This document shows, piece after piece, positions 1-6,586 of a stretch of 31,386 nt of DNA. The DNA lies in NCBI GenBank assembly GCA_963169135.1, contig CAUJEQ010000168.1:1-31386 (forward strand), written 5' to 3'. Numbering within the stretch: position 1 is the first letter of the stretch; each line of letters starts with the position of its first letter. The notes beneath the pieces were generated by a model that was not told the origin of the DNA, did not search any database, and saw only the letters and a program-made list of their open reading frames with translations. Source of the DNA: Chloroflexota bacterium (GTDB taxonomy: Bacteria > Chloroflexota > Dehalococcoidia > Tepidiformales > Tepidiformaceae). A program made the translations under genes and the position numbers.

Positions 1-502
1 CCCACCCCGAAACCACCTCCGGGTCCCACGTGGGCTCGCCGTTCACCGTCGGCCGCCCGATCCCGATACGCACCCGCACGAACTCGGGGCCTGCAGCCTG
101 GCCGATGCTCTTCAGACCGTTGTGCCCACCGTGTCCGCCTCCGGCGCGCACCCGCAAGGCCCCGACGTTAAGGTCCAGTTCGTCATAGAGCACGACGGTG
201 TGCTGGATGTCGCAACCCGTCCACTGCAGCGCCTGCGATACCGCTTTTCCGCTCAGATTCACGTACGTCTTTGGTTTCACCAGCGCGACCTTCTGGCCAG
301 CCAGCTCGCCCACGCCGATGTGCATCAGGCTGCCCGTCGCCTTCGGCTGGGTGTGGGCCCGCTTCGCCAGTGTGTTGACCACCCAGAACCCCACGTTGTG
401 GCGCGTTCGGGCGTACTGCTCGCCCGGGTTCCCTAACCCGACGACCAGCCAGTCCGCGGCAAACCGCGGCCCGCCACCTCCCAGCAGCTTTCGAAACGCC
501 AT
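1..502 (-). CDS. pth: Peptidyl-tRNA hydrolase (3' end cut by window edge)
   Basis: Cleaves the ester bond of peptidyl-tRNAs released from stalled ribosomes, recycling tRNA in the cytoplasm. About 167 codons are visible. Family signatures are clear: VGLGNPG near residue 22, the TRHNVGF block with the catalytic His, the conserved Asp in the LYDELDL strand, and GGHGGHNGLKSI. The family is usually about 190 aa, so only the last 20-30 codons lie outside the window. The ATG at 502 gives a roughly 14-residue extension before the usual first strand; no better internal start is evident. It is divergent from the small membrane gene at 575. In many bacteria pth sits beside the bL25 gene; here bL25 lies 2.3 kb away, past three other loci. 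Confidence 0.95.
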   Translation of the reverse strand, partial: MAFRKLLGGGGPRFAADWLVVGLGNPGEQYARTRHNVGFWVVNTLAKRAHTQPKATGSLMHIGVGELAGQKVALVKPKTYVNLSGKAVSQALQWTGCDIQHTVVLYDELDLNVGALRVRAGGGHGGHNGLKSIGQAAGPEFVRVRIGIGRPTVNGEPTWDPEVVSGW

Positions 503-560
503 GACAAGAGTGTGCCCAACCGCGCACTTGCAGTCGCCACCCATGCACGCCCGCTTCCGC

Positions 561-566
561 TACCAT
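561..566 (+). promoter_or_regulatory. Putative -10 box (TACCAT) for the 575 gene
   Basis: TACCAT fits the TANNNT pattern seen before several genes in this window and lies 8 nt before the ATG at 575. No convincing -35 is visible. This is inferred from position and recurrence only. Confidence 0.3.
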
Positions 567-574
567 GAATCCCC

Positions 575-730
575 ATGCTCGATTTCGCCTTCGAATGGCT
601 CTTTGGGACGCTCTACGGCGGAGTCATCATGCTTGCCGCGCTCCTCGCGGCCATCCCTTACGGCATCTGGCAGGGCCTCAAGCGCCTCGGAGCATGGGTC
701 AAAGGAGACAGCCGCGATGGCAACAACTGA
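575..730 (+). CDS. Small single-pass membrane protein, 51 aa
   Basis: Not recognised as a named family. The reading frame encodes MLDFAFEWLFGTLYGGVIML followed by a second hydrophobic stretch to about residue 31 (AALLAAIPYGIW), then a basic, polar tail (KRLGAWVKGDSRDGNN). This is a typical small inner-membrane topology, probably with the tail in the cytoplasm. A TACCAT box at 561-566 ends 8 nt before the ATG, which suggests a leaderless transcript; there is no Shine-Dalgarno. The stop overlaps the start of the DinB-like gene by 14 nt, and that gene's ribosome-binding site (aaaggaga, 701-708) lies inside this frame, so the two are probably translationally coupled. It is too short for strong coding statistics. 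Confidence 0.55.
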   Translation: MLDFAFEWLFGTLYGGVIMLAALLAAIPYGIWQGLKRLGAWVKGDSRDGNN

Positions 731-1286
731 ACAGGTCGCCGAACTCAAGCAGAAGATGGCCGAGGAACGCGCCGCCCTCATCGCCGCCGCCGCCGGCCTC
801 TCGCCAGAAGACGCCCTCCACGTGCCGGTCGATGCCGAGGGCGAGGAACAGTGGACCGCCCTCGAGCAGCTTGCCCACCTCCTCGAAATGGAGCGCGCCT
901 ACGACGCCTGGGTCCGCGCCGCCCTCCGCGAAGACAACCCCGACATCTCCACTGTCAGGTCCGAGCCCGTCTCCATCCCCATCGAGCGTGCCAACGCTCA
1001 CACCGTCGCGGAACTCCTCCGCGCGCTCGAACTCGAACGCGCCTACACCCTCGGCCTCATCGACGGCATCCCGCTCGACGGCTTCGATCGCACAGCCACG
1101 AGCCCCGTTTTCGGCACCCTCACCGTCCTCCAGTGGCTTCGCTCGTTCTACCGGCACGACCGCCAGCACGCGGCACAGGTTCTCGGCCGCCAGAGCGATT
1201 ACCGCCCCAACTTCCTCGGCAAGGAGCCGAACCAGCGCAAGGCGCGGCTGGACCTCGTTGCCCGCCGCCAGTCGGGGAATCCTTAG
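717..1286 (+). CDS. DinB-like four-helix metalloprotein, 189 aa
   Basis: A DinB/YfiT-type helical-bundle protein. These are cytoplasmic putative metal-dependent enzymes, some acting as thiol (mycothiol/bacillithiol) S-transferases. Seen here are an early His in LEQLAHLLEMERAYD (about residue 50) and the later HxxxH pair in FYRHDRQHAAQV (about residue 150), the three His that form the metal site in this superfamily. The intervening sequence is helical and leucine-rich. The ATG at 717 is preceded by aaaggaga at 701-708. It overlaps the upstream 51-aa membrane protein by 14 nt, implying coupled translation. The precise substrate cannot be told from sequence. Confidence 0.75.
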   Translation: MATTEQVAELKQKMAEERAALIAAAAGLSPEDALHVPVDAEGEEQWTALEQLAHLLEMERAYDAWVRAALREDNPDISTVRSEPVSIPIERANAHTVAELLRALELERAYTLGLIDGIPLDGFDRTATSPVFGTLTVLQWLRSFYRHDRQHAAQVLGRQSDYRPNFLGKEPNQRKARLDLVARRQSGNP

Positions 1287-1515
1287 GCGGTCAGCCGATT
1301 GGTGCCCTGTGCGAAGCGGTTCGAGCTTCGGATGGCCATGGCCCGCACTTTGACGAAGTTCAGTCATCGGTATTCACAGGTTCGATGATGCTGCTGTCCC
1401 ATCCCCTCGGTTTCACGCTGGGAAATGGACGTGATGTCTCCTGCCACCCGGAAACCTCGCTGGCCGCGCACCCTTGTCCGGCCCACTCGCGTTGCCCCCG
1501 TACGGAAGGGATGGC

Positions 1516-1521
1516 TATAGT
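1516..1521 (+). promoter_or_regulatory. Putative promoter -10 (TATAGT) for the PHP gene
   Basis: TATAGT with a TTGCCC -35-like hexamer at 1492-1497 (18-nt spacer). The ATG of the PHP gene follows 15 nt after the -10, with no Shine-Dalgarno between, so the mRNA leader would be only about 8 nt. The 1287-1536 interval otherwise shows only an isolated TTGACG near 1354 and no gene. Confidence 0.45.
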
Positions 1522-1536
1522 AGCCCGCAGTCTGCC

Positions 1537-2214
1537 ATGCTCATCGACCTCCACAGCCACACTTGGCCTCGCTCCCACGATAGCGTCCTGTACCCGGACT
1601 ACCTCATCGTGCGCGCCAAAGCCGCTGGCCTCGACGCGATCGTCTTTACCGAACACGATACCGTCTGGGACTACAAGTCGATCGAGGAACTCCGCGCCAA
1701 GCACAACTTCCTCGTCCTCGCCGGCGTCGAGATCAGCACCGATGACGGCCATATCCTTACCTTCGGCATCGACAAGTACGTCTTCGGCATGCACCGCTCG
1801 AAGGAACTCGCCAGCTACGTCGAAAAGGTCGATGGCGCCATGGTCGCGGCCCACCCCTACCGCCGCCAGATGCCCTGGTTCAGCCGCAACGACGACGAGT
1901 ACAAGGCCGCGCTCGAAAAGGCCTCCCGTAACCCCGCCTACCAGTACGTCCGGGGGCTCGAAGAACTGAATGGCCGCGGCAGCGACAAGGAGAACGAGTT
2001 CTCCCGCCGCCTCGCCGATATGATGCAGCTCCCGGGGACCGGGGGCACCGACTCCCACGCCATCAGCGACGTCGGCAAGTGCGCCACCTACTTCGAAGCC
2101 GACATCCGGGACGAACGCGAGCTCATCGAGGCCATCAAGTCAGGGCGCTTCTACGCCGTCGACATGCGCTCCGGGAAGCCCGTGCCGGCCCGCGCTCTGC
2201 CCAGCGAAGCCTAG
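1537..2214 (+). CDS. PHP-domain metal-dependent phosphoesterase, 225 aa
   Basis: Polymerase-and-histidinol-phosphatase family, a TIM-like barrel with a di- or trinuclear metal site hydrolysing small phosphomonoesters or nucleotides. All ligand motifs are present: DLHSHT at residues 4-9 (HxH), FTEHD near residue 39, the Glu of GVEIS, the His of DGHILTFG, the His in AAHPYRR, and the terminal GTDSHA (DxH). The upstream in-frame ATG near 1474 would add a poorly conserved leader that runs through the putative promoter, so I use the ATG at 1537, directly before the first metal strand. It stands alone with its own promoter. Substrate is unknown; relatives include nucleoside 3',5'-bisphosphate phosphatases. 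Confidence 0.85.
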   Translation: MLIDLHSHTWPRSHDSVLYPDYLIVRAKAAGLDAIVFTEHDTVWDYKSIEELRAKHNFLVLAGVEISTDDGHILTFGIDKYVFGMHRSKELASYVEKVDGAMVAAHPYRRQMPWFSRNDDEYKAALEKASRNPAYQYVRGLEELNGRGSDKENEFSRRLADMMQLPGTGGTDSHAISDVGKCATYFEADIRDERELIEAIKSGRFYAVDMRSGKPVPARALPSEA

Positions 2215-2266
2215 CTGTCATCCGCCTCATCCCCGGCTCTCGCTTCGCTTCACACACACCCCCGCC

Positions 2267-2272
2267 GATAGT
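2267..2272 (+). promoter_or_regulatory. Putative -10 (GATAGT) for the ferredoxin gene
   Basis: GATAGT followed by an AT-richer stretch, about 60 nt before the ferredoxin ATG. The same hexamer precedes the genes at 11052 and (minus strand) 6233. No good -35 is visible. The leader carries a Shine-Dalgarno (gagaggag) about 10 nt before the ATG at 2332. Confidence 0.35.
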
Positions 2273-2331
2273 AATATGCGAAGGCCCCGTGGCTTGAACG
2301 CAGCACCCGGCGAGAGAGGAGCCATTCTCGT

Positions 2332-2616
2332 ATGACCTACGTCATTACTAGCCCTTGTATCGATGTCCAGGACCAGGCCTGTGTTGAGGTTTGCCCTGTT
2401 GACTGCATCCATTTCGACGAAGGCGACGACGTCATGCTGTACATCAACCCCGATGAATGCATTGACTGCGGCGCTTGCGAACCGGCCTGCCCGGTGACCG
2501 CGATCTTCGCCGAGGACGATGTCCCCGGCGACCAGGCCCCCTTCACGGAGATCAACGTCCTCTGGTACAGCGACAAGGCTGCCGCACGGGCCAAGGTCGC
2601 CGCACTCAAGGGCTGA
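2332..2616 (+). CDS. fdxA: 7Fe ferredoxin ([3Fe-4S][4Fe-4S]), 94 aa
   Basis: Small soluble cytoplasmic electron carrier. The cysteine spacing is diagnostic: C9-x7-C17-x3-C21 and C43-x2-C46-x2-C49-x3-C53-P. By comparison with Azotobacter-type FdI, C9, C17 and C53 bind the 3Fe-4S cluster and C21, C43, C46 and C49 bind the 4Fe-4S cluster. C25 matches the free cysteine next to the 4Fe-4S cluster in FdI. An acidic surface (many Asp/Glu) and an Ala/Lys-rich C-terminal helix follow. Shine-Dalgarno gagaggag precedes the ATG. It stands alone between the PHP and bL25 genes and is bounded by a hairpin at 2653-2673. Its redox partner is not encoded nearby. Confidence 0.93.
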   Translation: MTYVITSPCIDVQDQACVEVCPVDCIHFDEGDDVMLYINPDECIDCGACEPACPVTAIFAEDDVPGDQAPFTEINVLWYSDKAAARAKVAALKG

Positions 2617-2652
2617 TCCGTCTCGCGACGGCCTGACCTCGCTTATTGCCGG

Positions 2653-2673
2653 AGCCGCTCCAAAAGGGCGGCT
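2653..2673 (+). terminator. Rho-independent-like terminator after ferredoxin
   Basis: An 8-bp stem (AGCCGCTC at 2653-2660 with GGGCGGCT at 2666-2673, one G-T pair) with a CAAAA loop, followed by a short T run (tttcggtt). It lies 37 nt after the ferredoxin stop and just before the bL25 promoter. Confidence 0.55.
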
Positions 2674-2700
2674 TTCGGTTGGCCCGGCCGGTGCCTGAGC

Positions 2701-2728
2701 TTGACCGTGGCGGCCTTCCCGCTAGATT
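2701..2728 (+). promoter_or_regulatory. Promoter of the bL25 gene
   Basis: TTGACC at 2701-2706 and TAGATT at 2723-2728 with a 16-nt spacer, the best sigma-70-type match in the window. It predicts a roughly 40-nt leader with cggagga (2759-2765) as Shine-Dalgarno before the ATG at 2776. Confidence 0.6.
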
Positions 2729-2775
2729 GGAAATGTTGCGCTACGTATTGAGCGTGGCGCGGAGGAACTTTCCCA

Positions 2776-3372
2776 ATGGCTGAACGAGTAATCATCAAGG
2801 CGGCGCCGCGCACCGTCCTCGGCAAAAAAGTCCAACAGTTGCGCCGCCAGGGCCGGCTGCCCGGGAACGTCTACGGCCGCGGCCTTCAGTCTCGCGCTAT
2901 CGACATCGATGCCCGCGAATTCGCCCGCACCATCAAGTCCGCCGGCCTTCGCGCCATGATTGAGCTGACCATCGAAGGCGAAAAGGACCCCCGCTACGTC
3001 ATCCTGCGCGGTATGTCCCGCTCCGGCGGCACCGGCGAGCCCATCCACATCGACTTCTTCCAGGTCGACCCCAACGTCCCCATCCAGGCGAACGTGCCGA
3101 TCCGGCTCGTCGGCGAAGCCCCGGCCGTCCGCGACCTCGCCGGCACACTTCTTCCCGCCCTCGAGGTCGTTGCGGTCCGCTGCCTCCCGCTCGCAATCCC
3201 GGACTCCCTGCCGGTGGATATCTCGGGCCTGAAAAGCTTCGACCTGACGCTCACCGTCGGCGATGTCGTACCAGTCGACGGTGTCGAGATCCTCACCGAC
3301 CCCGCCATCGTGGTCGCCATCGTGAACCCGCCGCGCATCCGCGTGGCCGATGTCGAAGCCGAAGCCGAATGA
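2776..3372 (+). CDS. rplY: 50S ribosomal protein bL25 (CTC form), 198 aa
   Basis: 5S rRNA-binding protein of the large subunit, here in the long general-stress (CTC/TL5) form with two domains. Residues 1-95 make the 5S-binding L25 beta-barrel (RTVLGKKVQQLRRQGRLPGNVYG, with the HIDFFQV strand near 92-98). Residues 100-190 make the TL5 C-terminal domain (PIRLVGEAPAVRDLAGTL, IPDSLPVDISGL, VGDVVPVDGVEIL). The length is normal for the CTC form, and the tail is acidic (VEAEAE). It has its own promoter and Shine-Dalgarno. The next gene may start inside its last codons. Confidence 0.95.
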   Translation: MAERVIIKAAPRTVLGKKVQQLRRQGRLPGNVYGRGLQSRAIDIDAREFARTIKSAGLRAMIELTIEGEKDPRYVILRGMSRSGGTGEPIHIDFFQVDPNVPIQANVPIRLVGEAPAVRDLAGTLLPALEVVAVRCLPLAIPDSLPVDISGLKSFDLTLTVGDVVPVDGVEILTDPAIVVAIVNPPRIRVADVEAEAE

Positions 3373-4345
3373 CCCACACCCCGGCGTCGTGACCGAATAC
3401 AGCTACCCGGCCGACCCTGCCGAGGCCGCCCTGCGCCTGTTCCTTGGTTGGTTCGGTCCCCACTATGCCCGTTCGGTGGCCGTCAGCTCCGCAAACTCCG
3501 ATGGCGCCACCCTCACTGCTGATGTCTCAGTCGGCCGGAAGTGGTCCCTCGCCGTCACCGTCCTCAACACCCTCGCGGCCGATGCCAACCTCGAGTGGGA
3601 GGCGGCTCGCGCTGCCGTCGAGCAGCGCCTTGATACCGAGGGCCGCCCGGTCGCCCTCTGGGCCCCGCGCGGTGCCCGGCTTCCTGCGAGCGAACCCGGG
3701 CTGAGCGAGCTGGTCCTCGCCCTTTCGGAGGCGAACACCATCGATGGTGGACGTCTCGAAGTCCGGCGCCCCGTGAAGTTGTATTTCCGCCGCGCTGACA
3801 CCACCGGCTCTGTGGTCACCGCCGTCGGTGGCCTTGCCGCTCACTGGGCGCAGTTCACGAACCGCGTGCCCGGCAGCTTTCAGCTGAACTCGGCGGAACT
3901 CCTCCGCCTGCCCGCCTCGAAAGAGGAGCGCGATGAACTCGCCGAGCGCATCGTCCTCGCGGCACAGCAGCCCGATATCGATGAGACCCACGTCATTCCT
4001 GCCGAGGACGTCTGGACAGCCAATGAGCTCGGCGCGGGGCAGGCGTGCGTCCTCGGCACCCCTGCGCCCGAAAACGACGAGTGGAGTTCCTCCTTGCGCC
4101 GCAACCTCCGTCGCCTCCTCAAGGAAGCCGTTCCGGGCCTCTCCCGCCCCGCAGATTCGCGGGCGCTCGTTGTGCTCGGCGCTGCAACCTACGCAGACGA
4201 AGAGAAGCTCTCCTGGGCACTGCGCGGCATGGATCCCACGCTCTACGGCGGATATGACATCCTTGCTGTGATCGCCGATGGGCTGCTCAAGCCCATTCTC
4301 CAGCCGTACCGCCAGACCCTCCCATGGGACGCGCCGCTCGGCTGA
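3350..4345 (+). CDS. Hypothetical protein, 331 aa
   Basis: I do not recognise a family. The frame is long, with third-position GC bias like its neighbours, so it is very probably real. No signal peptide or membrane segment is visible. The sequence looks like a soluble alpha/beta protein: an N-terminal AALRLFLGWFGPHYARS helix, beta-rich middle (GRLEVRRPVKLYFRRA), a regular ELLRLPASKEERDELAERIV helix, and a C-terminal ALVVLGAATYADEEKLSWALRGMDP segment that resembles a nucleotide-fold strand-helix but lacks a named motif. The ATG at 3350 overlaps the bL25 end by 23 nt; a GTG at 3389 would avoid that and starts just before the ordered region. Neither has a Shine-Dalgarno. Probably co-transcribed with bL25 and the dehydrogenase at 4362. 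Confidence 0.7.
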   Translation: MSKPKPNDPHPGVVTEYSYPADPAEAALRLFLGWFGPHYARSVAVSSANSDGATLTADVSVGRKWSLAVTVLNTLAADANLEWEAARAAVEQRLDTEGRPVALWAPRGARLPASEPGLSELVLALSEANTIDGGRLEVRRPVKLYFRRADTTGSVVTAVGGLAAHWAQFTNRVPGSFQLNSAELLRLPASKEERDELAERIVLAAQQPDIDETHVIPAEDVWTANELGAGQACVLGTPAPENDEWSSSLRRNLRRLLKEAVPGLSRPADSRALVVLGAATYADEEKLSWALRGMDPTLYGGYDILAVIADGLLKPILQPYRQTLPWDAPLG

Positions 4346-4361
4346 CCAACCGGAGGCAACC

Positions 4362-5252
4362 ATGGCCATCAAGCGCGTCGGATTCGTTGGACTCGGCATC
4401 ATGGGCGCCCCCATGGCAGCCAACCTCCTCAAGGCCGGCTTCTCCCTCACCGTCTGGAACCGCACACCATCCCGGATGGAGCCGCTCGTCGAACTTGGCG
4501 CCCTCGCGGCGGACTCCCCCGCTGACGTGGCCTCTGCGAGCGAGGTCACCCTCTCCTGCGTCACCAATTCGCCGGACGTCGAGGCTATCGCCCTCGGACC
4601 ACGCGGCGTCGGAGAAGGCGCGGCCCCCGGCTCCGTCTATATCGATTGCTCCACCATCGCCCCTGAGACCGCGCGCCGCGTTGCTGCCGAGCTCTCCCTC
4701 CGTCGCGTTGCCATGCTCGATGCCCCCGTGAGTGGTGGCGACGTCGGTGCGAAGGCCGGCACCCTTGCGATCATGGCCGGCGGCGAGGCCGAGGTCTTCG
4801 TGCGTTGTCTTCCCGTCCTCGAAGCCATCGGCAAGACCATCGTCCACGTCGGCCCGGCTGGTTCAGGCCAGGTCGTCAAACTCTGCAACCAGGTCGCCGG
4901 GGGCCTGAACCTCCTGGCTATGGCAGAAGCCATCTCGCTCGCGCGGGGCGCCGGGGTTGACCCCGCGAAGATGCTCGAGGTGGTCAGCGCTGGCGCCGCC
5001 GGGTCGTGGATGCTCGCCAACCTCGCTCCCCGCGCCATCCGCGGCGACTACGCCCCCGGGTTCATGGTCGACCTCATGCAAAAGGATTTGCACCTCGTGC
5101 TCGACGAGGCCGCCCGCGGGCACACGCCGCTTCCGGGCACCGCTCTCGTGTCTCAGCTCTTCCAGGTCATCCAGGCTCGGGGCCGTGGCTCCGATGGCAC
5201 CCAGTCCATCGTCGATGCTGTCGCGCGGCTCGCCGCGAGCGAGGACCGCTGA
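4362..5252 (+). CDS. NAD(P)-dependent beta-hydroxyacid dehydrogenase (3-hydroxyisobutyrate / tartronate-semialdehyde type), 296 aa
   Basis: Cytoplasmic oxidoreductase of the 3-hydroxyisobutyrate dehydrogenase family. It has an N-terminal Rossmann domain with VGFVGLGIMGAPMAANL (residues 6-22), the substrate-binding DAPVSGGDVGAKAGTL block (about 120-135), and the catalytic lysine K173 in GSGQVVKLCNQ, then an all-helical dimerisation domain with FMVDLMQKDLHL. The size is normal. Substrate could be 3-hydroxyisobutyrate, glycerate/tartronate semialdehyde, or succinic semialdehyde-type aldehydes; sequence alone does not decide. Shine-Dalgarno cggagg lies 7 nt before the ATG. It follows the hypothetical gene by 16 nt and converges on the diguanylate cyclase with only 9 nt between the two stops. 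Confidence 0.88.
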   Translation: MAIKRVGFVGLGIMGAPMAANLLKAGFSLTVWNRTPSRMEPLVELGALAADSPADVASASEVTLSCVTNSPDVEAIALGPRGVGEGAAPGSVYIDCSTIAPETARRVAAELSLRRVAMLDAPVSGGDVGAKAGTLAIMAGGEAEVFVRCLPVLEAIGKTIVHVGPAGSGQVVKLCNQVAGGLNLLAMAEAISLARGAGVDPAKMLEVVSAGAAGSWMLANLAPRAIRGDYAPGFMVDLMQKDLHLVLDEAARGHTPLPGTALVSQLFQVIQARGRGSDGTQSIVDAVARLAASEDR

Positions 5253-5261
5253 CGCGGGCCT

Positions 5262-6233
5262 TCAGGCGACCGATGGGCCGTTCGGCTCTTCGGGGCTCCG
5301 GAAGAGGCTCAACACGGGCCGGAAGGTCTTGTGGTCGGCGAGTTGCTGGTCCGCTGCCGCAAACAGTTCGCCGGGGTCGCAGCTCGCGCCGGTCGCCATC
5401 CCGAACGTCACAGTCACCGGCAGTTGGTCCGCCCATTCGCCGCCGTTAAGCCGCTCGAGTTCGTGGGCAATCCGGCGGGCAATCAGCCGCCCCAGAGCCA
5501 GGTCCCCGTCCGGGAGGATCACGCCGAAGTCATCACCTCCGATGCGGGCCGCGAAGTCCGATCCGCGGATGCAGCGGGAGATACCTGCCGCCGTCCGCCG
5601 GATCATGTCGTCACCCACATCGTGGCCATGCACCTCGTTCACAATCCGCGTGCCCGCGATGTCCACGAGGACGAGCGTCACCGGCCGCCGGGCGGCCCGC
5701 GCCTTCTCGCACACCTCCCACAGCCGCTCATCGAAGGCGTGCCGGTTGTGCAACCCCGTGAGGTGGTCGGTCCGGGCCTCCCGCTCCAGCCAGCGGACCA
5801 TCGTGTCCCGCCGCCGCAGGTTCCGGTTCTCCTCGAACGCGCCCACGATCCGCAACACCAATTGCTGTCCATCTTCCAGGTGGGCCTTGTTGAGAAAGTC
5901 GTGCGCGCCGAGCTTGATCGCCGGCAGCGCCTCGCGCTCGTTCTCGCCGCTTGTCAGCAACACGACGGCCACGTCGTTCCGGTGCTCCCGCAGGTACTGG
6001 ACCAGCACCGCCGCGGGGTCGCTCCAGAGCGCCGAATCGATCAGCGCGACATCGAACGACCCGTCGCGCAGCAACGCCTGCGCTTCCTCGATCGTCCGCG
6101 CCGCGTGCGTCACGAAATCGCCGGTGCGATGCAGCAACTCCCGAACGCGCCGCACATCCTCGATGGAGTCATCGACGATCAACACGCGAAGGACGCGCGG
6201 TTTTTCGGCTGGCGGTGCGCTGCGGGCGATCAC
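5262..6233 (-). CDS. Response regulator with diguanylate cyclase output (REC-GGDDF), 323 aa
   Basis: Makes c-di-GMP from two GTP under control of phosphorylation. Residues 14-130 are a receiver domain with D21/D22, phospho-acceptor D66, the LLTSG switch residue and K116. Residues 150-320 are a GGDEF domain (TDHLTGLHNRHAF start). The active-site loop reads GGDDF (232-236), with Asp in place of the usual Glu. The product-inhibition I-site RxxD (R223, D226) sits exactly five residues upstream, so feedback control appears intact. Start is GTG with gggagaaga upstream. No cognate histidine kinase is adjacent. A second GGDDF protein is encoded at 29318-31108. Confidence 0.9.
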   Translation of the reverse strand: MIARSAPPAEKPRVLRVLIVDDSIEDVRRVRELLHRTGDFVTHAARTIEEAQALLRDGSFDVALIDSALWSDPAAVLVQYLREHRNDVAVVLLTSGENEREALPAIKLGAHDFLNKAHLEDGQQLVLRIVGAFEENRNLRRRDTMVRWLEREARTDHLTGLHNRHAFDERLWEVCEKARAARRPVTLVLVDIAGTRIVNEVHGHDVGDDMIRRTAAGISRCIRGSDFAARIGGDDFGVILPDGDLALGRLIARRIAHELERLNGGEWADQLPVTVTFGMATGASCDPGELFAAADQQLADHKTFRPVLSLFRSPEEPNGPSVA

Positions 6234-6256
6234 GGCGATGCTCTTCTCCCACTGTC

Positions 6257-6262
6257 ACTATC
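6257..6262 (-). promoter_or_regulatory. Putative -10 (GATAGT) for the REC-GGDDF gene
   Basis: Read on the minus strand this is GATAGT, 23 nt before the GTG start. It is the same hexamer as before the ferredoxin and acetyltransferase genes. No -35 is clear. Confidence 0.35.
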
Positions 6263-6333
6263 GGCAAGCACCAGGCACAAGCGGAGGGCATGGGAGCAAT
6301 CTGTGGAAATATTCCGTGGATCGTCGGTAACGG

Positions 6334-6555
6334 TTAGTCGAAAAGCGGTCCCCCGGGGTCCAGCACCGTGCCGTCGAGCGCGATAACTGCTGGCCGCTCT
6401 TCGCAGTACCCCTCGTTCTCGCACTTGTCGAATACAAACGCCCCGCGCTTCTTGTCGAACTGGATCTTCCACGTCCCGATGGCCGGGCTCGAAGGACCCC
6501 TCTCCTTCTCGGCGGTCAGGATGGCAATGAGCGCGGCGATCTCTTCTCTTCCCAA
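6334..6555 (-). CDS. Small hypothetical protein, 73 aa
   Basis: Not recognised. The protein has an N-terminal helix (MGREEIAALIAILTAEKER) and a beta-like central part (GTWKIQFDKKRGAFVFDKC) with two Cys in CENEGYC, which could be a structural or metal pair. It starts at TTG with GGGAG six nt upstream; no ATG is available in frame. It lies 31 nt downstream of the MFS gene on the same strand, so it may be its operon partner. Coding potential is moderate. Confidence 0.5.
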   Translation of the reverse strand: MGREEIAALIAILTAEKERGPSSPAIGTWKIQFDKKRGAFVFDKCENEGYCEERPAVIALDGTVLDPGGPLFD

Positions 6556-6586
6556 TGGGAACTCCCGGGTGGATGGTACCTAGAGC

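Noticed and set aside
1310..1345. tRNA-like T-loop (ggttcgagc)
   Set aside because: No acceptor, D or anticodon stems can be formed around it.
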